Origin: Bacteroidota bacterium
GTDB lineage: Bacteria; Bacteroidota; Bacteroidia; Chitinophagales; Chitinophagaceae
DNA: 60,539 nucleotides
Direction of reading: 5' to 3'
Assembly (NCBI GenBank): GCA_013286425.1
Contig: JABDFS010000006.1
Coordinates: 1-60,539 of the forward strand
This document shows positions 26,212-34,471 of the stretch, piece by piece; positions within the stretch are counted from its first letter, which is position 1; each line of letters begins with the position of its first letter. Both the position numbers and the translations under genes were made by a program. The notes under the pieces were generated by a model, which worked only from the letters and a program-made list of their open reading frames with translations, had not been told where the DNA came from and did not search any database.

Positions 26212-27106
26212 CTAATAAAGAAATACTCTTGTTGGCTGCCGTATTATTTTATTTTTAGTCTTTTTGAACCAATAGTCAATCCAAATTGGTGATTTTTCAT
26301 TTTTATTTAGAAACCCGGAATCAATTTTTTCATATACTTTCTTTAGTTTAGCTCCGTCTATTTGTTCAACTTTAGTTGCCATTTTAAATCCATCTTTAGT
26401 CATGCGAATGTGAATCCATTGTAAATAAGCTGAATTTTTTGTAGTGTACTGAATTTTCAAATTTCTATCAGGGGTTTTCAAAGCTAATGACAATGTAGTT
26501 GAAAAAGCTTTTTCAACTCCTAAATCTCCAATGTTAATTTGCTTTTCGTTTTGCATATTTTCAAGCTCCTTTTTATCATCATGACTATTATAAGCATCCA
26601 CATCCCTAATAAGCATTGTAAGATTATAAATTGGATACTTTCCTTTATTTTCTACTTGCACTACAACTTGAGAATCTAAAATGTAAGGAAACCATTAATA
26701 AGGAAAACTATTTCCTCCAGTAATTTGATTAACCGTTTCCTGTTGAAGGTTTATTATTGAGTTTTTTGTGAATACAATGGAGTCATTAAGTCTTTTAGTT
26801 TCTGTTTTATTTTCCTCTTGCACCTGAATAATATAATCGCTTTTTTCCTCTAGCTTGATTTGTGCTGCTACAGCAAGGCTATCGCTTCTTTGTTTCATTT
26901 GGTCGCTTAATTTTTTGGCAATGATTGAATTATAACCAGAAAAAAAAAGTAATTAGTACACCAGAAGTAACAGCTATAAATGAAAAAATATTGAAAAGGT
27001 TTGTTTTTCCGTTTTTCTTATTGTCTATGTATTTTTCAAAAAAAGAAATGATAATGCCGAGAAAGGTTATCAAACAACCTAATACTAAAAAAAGTAAATT
27101 ATCCAA
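26212..27106 (-). pseudogene. Broken gene for a membrane/coiled-coil protein (nonsense plus frameshift)
   Basis: Reading from a TTG at 27106: DNLLFLVLGCLITFLGIIIS and NIFSFIAVTSGVLITFF (two membrane helices), a one-base frameshift in the A9 run at 26940-26948, then SGYNSIIAKKLSDQMKQRSD with a coiled coil (SDYIIQVQEENKTETKRLND), ITGGNSFPY, an in-frame TAA at 26695-26697, and a beta-rich end (ILDSQVVVQVENKGKYPIYN to PTRVFLY). Removing one base and replacing the TAA gives about 298 codons. Architecture: membrane anchor, coiled coil, C-terminal domain. Function unknown. Confidence 0.7.
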
Positions 27107-27479
27107 GTTTAAAAGTTATCTGAATCAATTACGAAGTTTATCAAATATGGCAACCAACAACACAAATATTACTGTAATTATATGCAGCTCCAAAAAAATT
27201 AATCACCGATTTTCAATGCGTGCTTATTGCGTTTTTTAAATTGTTTCTTCGTCAATCAAAATCACCATTTTATCTCTCCTCGTCGCCAAAGATCATCTAA
27301 CGATTCAGATTAAATGCTTTGCCACCTTTACTCACACCAAAAGTACCAGGGTTGAAACAAGGCATTAAAGTAATATTTTTTCTTTATATGTTTAATTAAC
27401 AGGATCTGATTTTTGTAATTTTTTTTAACCCTGCAAGTCAACAATAAAAACGTCGTTCGGTATTTACACATTAAACTGC

Positions 27480-27673
27480 TTTATCTCAATGGGCTCCGGG
27501 GGTTTTAGTAACAAGCAAGCATAACCCTGACTACTTTTAAAATGCTCCGGTTTAATACCGCATTATTACTCCCCTTCAGGGGTTGGAGGCACAGGCTATA
27601 CAAAGTCCTTTGTATCGCTGGCGTCACTTGAATTTTAAACCTGGTTTACCTCAATGCACTCCGGGGACCTTAG
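27480..27673. repeat. Degenerate 29-bp direct repeat, 165 bp apart
   Basis: 27480-27508 and 27645-27673 agree at 23 of 29 positions (TTTAyCTCAATG, then CTCCGGGG, then TTAG). The offset is a multiple of three, and both read Ser-Met-x-Ser-Gly in the same plus-strand frame, so they may be remnants of a protein repeat. Confidence 0.5.
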
Positions 27674-27742
27674 CGGCAACTTCACTATCAACGCACCTAA
27701 GGCATACAACCAGGAAGCTAAAAAGTACCAGGTCCATCTTTT

Positions 27743-27808
27743 CTACGAAAAAACTTCGATATATCTACGATATTTCTTCGATTGTATTGATCGAAGTTAT
27801 ATCGAAGA
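27743..27808. repeat. 11-bp-period tandem repeat followed by inverted units
   Basis: Four consecutive 11-mers: CTACGAAAAAA, CTTCGATATAT, CTACGATATTT, CTTCGATTGTA (27743-27786). Two more 11-mers are reverse-complement-like: TTGATCGAAGT and TATATCGAAGA (27787-27808). The CTwCGA core keeps phase throughout, and TTTCTTCGAT / ATCGAAGAAA make a 10-bp inverted repeat. Confidence 0.8.
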
Positions 27809-27970
27809 AATGCACTTACGAATGACAGTGCCACCTTTAGTATGTATTGCTAAAGAATTTGACTTTTTTTGCCCCATATCTTCAGCTTTATTCCATTGTA
27901 ATTGTATCTTGTGCCGAAACTTCAGCACCTGTTTTAAAGTTTAATTACCAACTTTTATTACCGTAATCCC

Positions 27971-30487
27971 ATGCAGCAGCCGATCGATCACAATAATGAA
28001 ATGTTTCTACTTGCTGCAAGCCTCGTTAATGAAAGCAACCGTAATATTTTTCTCACAGGTAAGGCAGGAACAGGAAAAACAACTTTCTTAAAATATATCA
28101 GGGAAAACTGTGTAAAGCAAATTGCGGTAACAGCGCCCACCGGTGTGGCAGCCATTAACGCAGGCGGTGCAACCATTCATTCGTTTTTTCAATTGCCACT
28201 GTCGCCGTTCATTCCTGAAGCAAGAGGGTTTATGGCGAATGATAAATTGGTGAATAAACATAGCCTGTTGGGAAGGATGCGTTTGAATAACGAGAAGCGT
28301 AAAGTTTTACAACAGCTTGAACTATTGATCATAGACGAAATAAGCATGGTGCGCGCCGATACGCTGGATGCCATTGATGTTGTATTGAAACATTTCCGCA
28401 ACCGCAACAGCGAACCTTTTGGCGGCGTGCAGGTTTTATTTATCGGCGATATGTTTCAACTGCCGCCCATAGTACCGGAAGAGGAGTGGGGCTTATTATC
28501 GCAGTTTTATAAAAGCGTTTATTTTTTTGACAGCCAGGTGATGCAACAGTTTCCGCCGGTGCATATTGAATTCAACAAAATATACAGGCAAAGCGATGAA
28601 AGGTTTATTCATGTTTTAAATGAAGTGCGCCATAATAATTTGAGTGAGGAAGGCATGCTGCTGCTCAACAGCCGCTATGATCCCTGGTTTGAATTAAATA
28701 ACGATGATGGTTATATTTTTCTAACCACGCACAACTATAAATCAGATAGTACAAATGCCGCAGAAATATCCAAGCTGAAAGGGAAATCGTTTTCATTCAA
28801 GGCAGAGATAACAGGAGAGTTTAATGAGAAAGCATACCCTGCAGATGAATTGCTTGAACTAAAGATCGGGGCACAGGTAATGTTCATTAAAAATGATAAG
28901 GAAAAGGTCAAAAGGTATTTCAACGGTAAAATAGGACAGGTAACTAAAATTGAAGCCGATAAAATATTTGTCCACTGCAAAGGCGATGATAACGAAATTG
29001 AAGTGCAGAAAGAAAGCTGGGAAAACATCCGCTATTCTGTAGATAAACAAACACAGCAACTGGAGGAAGAAGTTGTCGGCACCTTCACTCAATACCCTTT
29101 GCGGCTGGCGTGGGCAATCACCATTCATAAAAGCCAGGGCTTAACTTTTGAGAAAGCTGTAATTGATGCAGGCCGTGCATTTGCTGCCGGGCAGGTGTAC
29201 GTTGCATTAAGCCGCTGCACTTCTTTAAATGGCATTGTGCTTAAAAGCCAGGTAACGCCTTCGGGTTTACATACTGATAAGAACATCATTGAATTCTCTG
29301 AAAGGAATGCGTCAGAAGAAAATATAAAAGCGGAACTGCAGCAATCTAAAAAACAGTACCAGCAATCTGTCCTCTTATCATTATTCGATCTTGCAACTGC
29401 ATTAAAACAAGGTGCAGAGCTGCATACGCTCATAAAAGATAATGCGGCTGCATTCAATGCAGAATCATTACCCTGGACAATTGAAGTTGAAAATAAAATA
29501 GCTGCATTACAGGCTGTAACAGGAAAGTTTAAACACCAACTTGCCGGGCGTTTTACAGGTAGTGAATTGCCTGAAGAAAATGATCAGCTTCAACAAAGAA
29601 CAGCAGCGGCTGCATACTATTTTATACAACAACTGGATGAACTGGTAACATTCATAAAACAATCACCCGCAACAACAGACAGTAAGCAGCATGCGAAAAC
29701 GTATAATGATGCTTTGAAAGAGATATTTGTATTGCTTGCAGAAAAGAAACACCTGATGCACTGCTGCCGGGATCGTTTTACGGTGAATGCATATTACCGG
29801 CAAAAGAAGAACTTTGTTGTTCCTGCATTTGGAGTGAATGCGTATGCCACTGCATCAACACAAAAAACAGAAAGCCCGCATCCTTTGCTGCACAAACAAT
29901 TAAGAGAACTGCGCAACAAGATCTGTGAACAGAAAAATGTGCCTGTGTTTTATGTTGCCGGCAGCGTAACCATTGATGAGATGGCAGCCTATCTTCCCCA
30001 AAACCTGGATGAGATCGTTAAGATAAATGGTTTTGGACAGGCAAAGGCAAAACAATATGGCAGGATGTTTTTGCAGGTGATAAATGAATATTGCGATCAG
30101 CACAATCTTTCATCGTCTATTGATACAAAACAGCCGAAAAAAGAGCGTAAAGAAAAACCGGCGAAGGAAGAAAAGGAAGACAGCAAAACGATCAGCTATA
30201 AACTGCATAAAGAAGGGAATTCCGTGGCTGAGATAGCACAATCACGCAACCTTGCTGTTTCAACCATTGAGCAACATCTTTCCTATTTTATACAACGGGG
30301 ATTGATATCTGTAAATGAGCTTGTGAAAACAGAGAAATTTGTTTTAATAGAACCGATGCTGCAGGAGTATGACGGTACTTCCATTACATCAATAAAAGAG
30401 AAACTTGGCAATGCTGTAAGCTTTGGAGAAATACGAATGGTACTTGCGGCTAAGGAATGGGAACAATCCGAAAAAGACAAACTGTAG
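27971..30487 (+). CDS. PIF1-like superfamily 1 DNA helicase with HRDC and winged-helix tail
   Basis: 838 residues. Walker A GKAGTGKTTF (about 31-40), Walker B LLIIDEISMV, and the late motif TIHKSQGLTFEKAVIDAG with VALSRC are those of PIF1/RecD-like helicases. The middle is a helical region (about 480-620); LREL to YCDQ (about 640-715) is an HRDC domain with the INGFGQAKAKQYG signature. The C-terminus has a helix-turn-helix (SVAEIAQSRNLAVSTIEQHL, HTH_40-like). It probably unwinds DNA 5' to 3' in replication or recombination. This composite form is common in Bacteroidota. Single gene with its own upstream region. Confidence 0.92.
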   Translation: MQQPIDHNNEMFLLAASLVNESNRNIFLTGKAGTGKTTFLKYIRENCVKQIAVTAPTGVAAINAGGATIHSFFQLPLSPFIPEARGFMANDKLVNKHSLLGRMRLNNEKRKVLQQLELLIIDEISMVRADTLDAIDVVLKHFRNRNSEPFGGVQVLFIGDMFQLPPIVPEEEWGLLSQFYKSVYFFDSQVMQQFPPVHIEFNKIYRQSDERFIHVLNEVRHNNLSEEGMLLLNSRYDPWFELNNDDGYIFLTTHNYKSDSTNAAEISKLKGKSFSFKAEITGEFNEKAYPADELLELKIGAQVMFIKNDKEKVKRYFNGKIGQVTKIEADKIFVHCKGDDNEIEVQKESWENIRYSVDKQTQQLEEEVVGTFTQYPLRLAWAITIHKSQGLTFEKAVIDAGRAFAAGQVYVALSRCTSLNGIVLKSQVTPSGLHTDKNIIEFSERNASEENIKAELQQSKKQYQQSVLLSLFDLATALKQGAELHTLIKDNAAAFNAESLPWTIEVENKIAALQAVTGKFKHQLAGRFTGSELPEENDQLQQRTAAAAYYFIQQLDELVTFIKQSPATTDSKQHAKTYNDALKEIFVLLAEKKHLMHCCRDRFTVNAYYRQKKNFVVPAFGVNAYATASTQKTESPHPLLHKQLRELRNKICEQKNVPVFYVAGSVTIDEMAAYLPQNLDEIVKINGFGQAKAKQYGRMFLQVINEYCDQHNLSSSIDTKQPKKERKEKPAKEEKEDSKTISYKLHKEGNSVAEIAQSRNLAVSTIEQHLSYFIQRGLISVNELVKTEKFVLIEPMLQEYDGTSITSIKEKLGNAVSFGEIRMVLAAKEWEQSEKDKL

Positions 30488-30745
30488 CATTTATATAAAA
30501 ATTTATAGAAATTTTTTTAAAATATATTTTCCGTAAATTTCTTTCTTATACCATTCGTTTTTTCAAACAAACCTTTTACAAAGTGTTTTTTACAGGCTTC
30601 TTTTTAAAAAGTTTCTGACCGGGTTTAAATAAACAAATATTTAATTTTTTATGTATGTGTTTGCCGGTTTCCGCTATTTGCTTATTATAATTTTTTGTCT
30701 AAATTTTGTATGATTATTACGCTTTAAATTTTAAAAACATAAAAT

Positions 30746-30826
30746 ATGACAGTTATATTATCAGTAGTTGCAGTTATCGCATTGATCGTTGCACCGGCAT
30801 TTAAAGGAGCTAAAAGATCAGCTTAA
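30746..30826 (+). CDS. 26-residue hydrophobic membrane peptide
   Basis: ATG at 30746 to TAA at 30824-30826. The sequence is MTVILSVVAVIALIVAP, then AFKGAKRSA: one transmembrane helix and a positively charged tail, as in small KdpF-like or regulatory membrane peptides. It is isolated by about 260 bp of AT-rich DNA upstream and followed 30 bp later by an intrinsic terminator on the same strand, which argues for a dedicated short transcript. No homologue recognised. It is convergent with the second amt gene. Confidence 0.55.
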   Translation: MTVILSVVAVIALIVAPAFKGAKRSA

Positions 30827-30856
30827 TTTCTTACTAAAGAAAGCAGTTAACTTATA

Positions 30857-30891
30857 AATCATTCCGGTTAATCCAGGGATGATTTTTTATT
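30857..30891 (+). terminator. Terminator after the 26-residue gene
   Basis: Stem AAATCATTCC / GGGATGATTT (30857-30866 and 30877-30886, nine of ten standard pairs plus one G-U) with a 10-nt loop. It is followed by a short T-rich stretch (TTTATTTG). Plus-strand orientation, 30 bp after the stop. Confidence 0.65.
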
Positions 30892-31018
30892 TGTGGTAAG
30901 CCCGGCCTGCCATCATTATATGGTGGGTATTCCCTTAAAACTATCTTCTGTTTTTTGGCTACGAAATAAACCACCAGTAATAGTATAAAATCCATTTTAT
31001 TGTATCAGGAAGATTAAA

Positions 31019-31050
31019 AAGCCCTTCCGGAGTTCATCCCGGAAGGGCTT
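31019..31050 (-). terminator. Terminator after the second amt gene
   Basis: 12-bp stem AAGCCCTTCCGG / CCGGAAGGGCTT with an 8-nt loop, followed on the minus strand by TTTTTAATC. It lies just beyond the amt stop codon. Confidence 0.88.
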
Positions 31051-31062
31051 GCTATTATTAAA

Positions 31063-32640
31063 CTAATCCCAAACATATGCTTCAACACCATGTTCAAACA
31101 TGTCTAAGCCACCCGGGTTTGTTTCTCCTTCCGGTTCAACACGTAGTTTCCATGGATGCGGCAGTTTATTAACTATGTACATCAGTATTAAGCCCAATAC
31201 CAAAGAACTGATCGTTATGATCAAACTGCCTATGATCTGTGCTTCCAGTATCTGGGTACCACCACCATAGAAAAGGCCTGTTACCGGAGCTGAATTGTCA
31301 GGGCCAGTTGGTCCGGTCACACCATATTGGCCGCAGGCAAATAAGCCTAAAGACCATGTGCCCCAGATACCACAGAAACCATGTACAGGTACAGCGCCGA
31401 TCGGATCATCTATGCGCAAATACTCCAACAGGTTAATTGCGAAGTAAACAATCACACCTGCTATTGCACCGATCATTATTGCCCCAAAAGGCGATACCCA
31501 ATAGCACGGACAGGTAATTGCCACCAACCCCGCTAAAAAACCATTGGTTGTAATACCAACATCAAATTTCCTGGAGCCACTGAACCAAAGAGCAGCATAC
31601 ATTGAGCTGATGCCGCCTGCGCAGGCTGCCAAAGTGGTATTAGCTGCAACACGGCCGATGCCCTGCATGTCAATTGCAGACAGCGTGCTTCCCGGATTAA
31701 AGCCATACCATCCAAACCACAATATAAAGCCGCCTACTACCGCTATATTCAAATTATGTGCGGGTGGCATTCCGCCTCCATCCCTTTTAAACACTCTCCC
31801 TATACGTGGGCCTAATACAATTGCACCAGCCAATGAGATCATACCACCAATTGTATGTACAACTGTTGATCCTGCAAAATCTCTGAAGCCTGTACCTAAT
31901 GCGGTGAAGAAGTGGTCTTTTGATCCCATTAATGCTAAAAATCCATCAGGTCCCCATGCCCAGTGGCCAACGATCGGGTAGATAAAGCCGGTAACACCAA
32001 TGCTGTAAAGGATATCACCTCTGAAACCTGTTCTGCCGATCATAGCGCCGGAGGTAATAGTTGAGGTAGTATCAGCAAAAGCAAATTGAAAGATCCAGTG
32101 TGCTAAAACGGGTACGCCCGTAGCCGCATAGGTATCCGGTATATTTTGTAAAAAGAACCATGATTTGGAATCGCCGCCTGCCAGAGGGCCGCCGCCCCAG
32201 CCAATGAAAGCATTACCCTGGCCAAACATAAATGCATAACCAACTGCCCAGAAAAGGATACCGCAGATACAGGTATCAAAAACACATTCCATTAAGATGT
32301 TTACTGATTCTTTTCTGCGTGCAAACCCGGCTTCCAGGAATGTAAACCCTGCCTGCATACCGAATACCAGGAAAGCTGCAACCAGCGTCCAGATGGTATT
32401 GGCAGTATTGTATAATGTTGTTTCGTGTTCGGTAAATGTAGCTGTTTGCGCATTAGAGGCGTTTCCGCCCAGTATTACCGGTAAAAAACCCATGGCTAAT
32501 AAAACAGCAAATAAACCCAGCATCTTGCCTGCGAACCGTACACCGAAAATGCGCCATTTTTCAGCAGTGGATAAATTGACTACTGTAAACGGTGATTTGT
32601 TTTTCTTTCGAAAACGAGAGATTACATTGTTTAGTAACAT
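31063..32640 (-). CDS. amt: Ammonium transporter Amt (second copy, long form)
   Basis: 525 residues, about 70 longer than the Amt at 13409. The N-terminal 60 residues form a cytoplasmic tail plus a hydrophobic segment (MLGLFAVLLAMGFLPVILGG, then NASNAQ) that may be a signal-like extension. Core motifs: TFLEAGFARRKESVNILMEC, FAGSTVVHTIGGMISLAGA (first pore His) and IGAVPVHGFCGIWGTWSLG (second pore His). Transports ammonium across the inner membrane. The BBP2 porin gene lies 38 bp upstream on the same strand, so the two are probably co-transcribed. No PII gene nearby. Confidence 0.93.
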   Translation of the reverse strand: MLLNNVISRFRKKNKSPFTVVNLSTAEKWRIFGVRFAGKMLGLFAVLLAMGFLPVILGGNASNAQTATFTEHETTLYNTANTIWTLVAAFLVFGMQAGFTFLEAGFARRKESVNILMECVFDTCICGILFWAVGYAFMFGQGNAFIGWGGGPLAGGDSKSWFFLQNIPDTYAATGVPVLAHWIFQFAFADTTSTITSGAMIGRTGFRGDILYSIGVTGFIYPIVGHWAWGPDGFLALMGSKDHFFTALGTGFRDFAGSTVVHTIGGMISLAGAIVLGPRIGRVFKRDGGGMPPAHNLNIAVVGGFILWFGWYGFNPGSTLSAIDMQGIGRVAANTTLAACAGGISSMYAALWFSGSRKFDVGITTNGFLAGLVAITCPCYWVSPFGAIMIGAIAGVIVYFAINLLEYLRIDDPIGAVPVHGFCGIWGTWSLGLFACGQYGVTGPTGPDNSAPVTGLFYGGGTQILEAQIIGSLIITISSLVLGLILMYIVNKLPHPWKLRVEPEGETNPGGLDMFEHGVEAYVWD

Positions 32641-32678
32641 ACAGTTGGAATTTTGATTAAAAAGTGTGGAAATTTTAA

Positions 32679-33776
32679 TTAGAAGTGATATGTTGCAGCA
32701 AGTATTCCTGTGAAAGTTGATTTTGTAGCATTCCCGTCATGGTCGGTAAACAGATCATCTTTACCGCTATCCATTCTTAGTTCAGGTATGATGGTAAGGT
32801 TCCCGATCTTGAAATTAGGTGAAAGTGTAAGATCAAAAACGTTTGTTCCCAGGCCAAAGGCATCTTTTTCATCACCAAAATATTCGCCTCTTAATGTAAT
32901 GGCGAAATTCGACGAAGGGGAAGCAGTTAAATATACAGCTGAGCCCCAGGAGGATGCATTATCACCACCTTCAGGATCTACCATTTTAACTGTTCCGTTA
33001 TATCCAATACTGAATTTATCAGTTACCGTACCCATTAAAACCAGGTCAAGCTGTGTTGAGCTCATGCTGCCGCCATAGGAACCTACGTAATTGAAATATG
33101 CTTTTAATTTAGAATTTTTGGTAGCGGTGCTAAACTGGGCAATTGCATATTTTCTTGAAGATAAAGTGGTTGAATTGTCAGTAGTGTTTGCTACTCCGAT
33201 CATTAATGCGTTTGTGCCTCCAAGCCCGATATCAGCTTTTATACCTGTATGTGAAAATGGGCCGTATGAAAACATATAATCCATGCTATAATTGCTGTTT
33301 AAATAGGCATCGGCTAATTCATAACCCACATGCGTTGCCCATTTACCCATTGTTAACTTGAATTTGTCTGTAACAGCATAACTCACAAAAGCCTGTTTTA
33401 CTGAAGCAAGCGAAAAGTAATTATTGCCACCGGTGCCTGAACCACCATCACCGTCAGGATAATTAAATTCCTGTGCTCTTCTGCCAAAACCCAGATCTGC
33501 GAAAACACTGGCTTTTCCAAAGCTGTGCGCTGCCTGCAGGCTGGCCATACCTATTTCAAATGAGTTTTGAGAGTTTGTGAAGCTTGTGTAATTATTTGTA
33601 ATAGGTTTTCCTTCTGCATCTTTTGCATTTGCGAAATTGTAACGGTAGTAAACATCCAGTGAACCTGTGAAGGTTGGTGGTGGCGGAGCGGCCACCGCTT
33701 TAGAAGAATCAGTTTGGCCGAATGAAAAAGAACAGACAGATAAAAATGAAATGAAGACAGCGATTTTTTTTATCAT
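32679..33776 (-). CDS. BBP2-type outer-membrane beta-barrel protein
   Basis: 365 residues. Signal peptide ending SFSFGQ, a Pro-rich linker (AAPPPPTFTG), then strands typical of the BBP2 porin family: SLDVYYRYNFANAKDAEGKP, GFGRRAQEFNY, WATHVGYELADAYLNSNYSM. It ends in TFTGILAATYHF with a C-terminal Phe beta-signal. It lies directly upstream of the second amt in the same direction, suggesting it provides outer-membrane passage for nitrogenous solutes. Confidence 0.82.
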   Translation of the reverse strand: MIKKIAVFISFLSVCSFSFGQTDSSKAVAAPPPPTFTGSLDVYYRYNFANAKDAEGKPITNNYTSFTNSQNSFEIGMASLQAAHSFGKASVFADLGFGRRAQEFNYPDGDGGSGTGGNNYFSLASVKQAFVSYAVTDKFKLTMGKWATHVGYELADAYLNSNYSMDYMFSYGPFSHTGIKADIGLGGTNALMIGVANTTDNSTTLSSRKYAIAQFSTATKNSKLKAYFNYVGSYGGSMSSTQLDLVLMGTVTDKFSIGYNGTVKMVDPEGGDNASSWGSAVYLTASPSSNFAITLRGEYFGDEKDAFGLGTNVFDLTLSPNFKIGNLTIIPELRMDSGKDDLFTDHDGNATKSTFTGILAATYHF

Positions 33777-33952
33777 AGCATTTAAATTTTGGTTTAAAAA
33801 AATTTAACTATGGCAAAATTTCAGTTTAACTGGCAATCGCTTCAATTCATATAAAATATTATTATATTAATTGGTTTTGCAATTATAAACAAAAAAAGAA
33901 TGATAAAAATTAAATACTTATCACATATTTTTTTATATAATGTTTATTTATT

Positions 33953-34348
33953 CTATTGTTTCTTTTCAATTTGCCTGAGATCTGGCAGTAAAGTCATGGT
34001 TAAAATGCCTGCAGATAAAGTTATAGAAAGGATAAGCCCGGTTTTTATTTCAGGGCATTCCCCCATGAAACATGTAGCCAGCAGAATATAATTACGGATG
34101 CTCCAGGCAAGGTTAATGGCAGCAATAAAGAGATTAATGCGCTTAGCCCAGATTTTTGGTATTAAAAATAATACTATAAGTATAAACCCCAGTACCAGGT
34201 GCATTAAACCTGGTTTTCCATATACAGTTCCAGGGGCGCTCATACCTGTAACAATTATGTTCCCGCTTGATATATAACTCCACGGCATATAACAGACAGC
34301 GGCTAATATTAAAACGGCGATGCATCCCAAAAGCTGCGAATATTTCAT
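33953..34348 (-). CDS. Small four-helix membrane protein, unknown function
   Basis: 131 residues with four hydrophobic segments (LLGCIAVLILAAVCYMPW, MHLVLGFILIVLFLIP, an amphipathic INLAWSIRNYILLATCF and LILSITLSAGILTMTLLP). The loop after the first segment is exposed and Gly-rich. The layout resembles small conserved membrane proteins common in Bacteroidota, but I do not recognise a named family. Confidence 0.6.
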   Translation of the reverse strand: MKYSQLLGCIAVLILAAVCYMPWSYISSGNIIVTGMSAPGTVYGKPGLMHLVLGFILIVLFLIPKIWAKRINLFIAAINLAWSIRNYILLATCFMGECPEIKTGLILSITLSAGILTMTLLPDLRQIEKKQ

Positions 34349-34471
34349 ATTGATAATTAAAAAAATAAATTGAACCAGGTTCCTTTCTTTTCACCTTTAA
34401 GCTTACTCAGTAAAGAAGTTTATTGATATTTCCGGACGAAGATAATAAGCTGATAAGTTATATTGAAGCAA

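Larger units (their letters stand above)
27107..27970. other. Gene-poor interval with repeats and coding debris
   Basis: About 860 bp without an intact gene. A plus-strand stretch around 27670-27735 translates to LSGNFTINAPKAYNQEAKKY, which looks like genuine protein and may be debris of a lost gene. An 11-bp-period repeat follows (27743-27808). A CCCC-TTCA-GGGG hairpin sits near 27570-27581. A 29-bp sequence occurs twice (27480-27508 and 27645-27673). Confidence 0.5.

Noticed and set aside
26925..27239. 104-codon plus-strand ORF
   Set aside because: Antisense to the broken membrane/coiled-coil gene, whose minus-strand reading gives convincing membrane helices and coiled coil.
13409..32640. 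Nitrogen-assimilation cluster formed by the two amt genes
   Set aside because: They lie about 16 kb apart with unrelated genes between, and no glnK or glutamine-synthesis genes are present.
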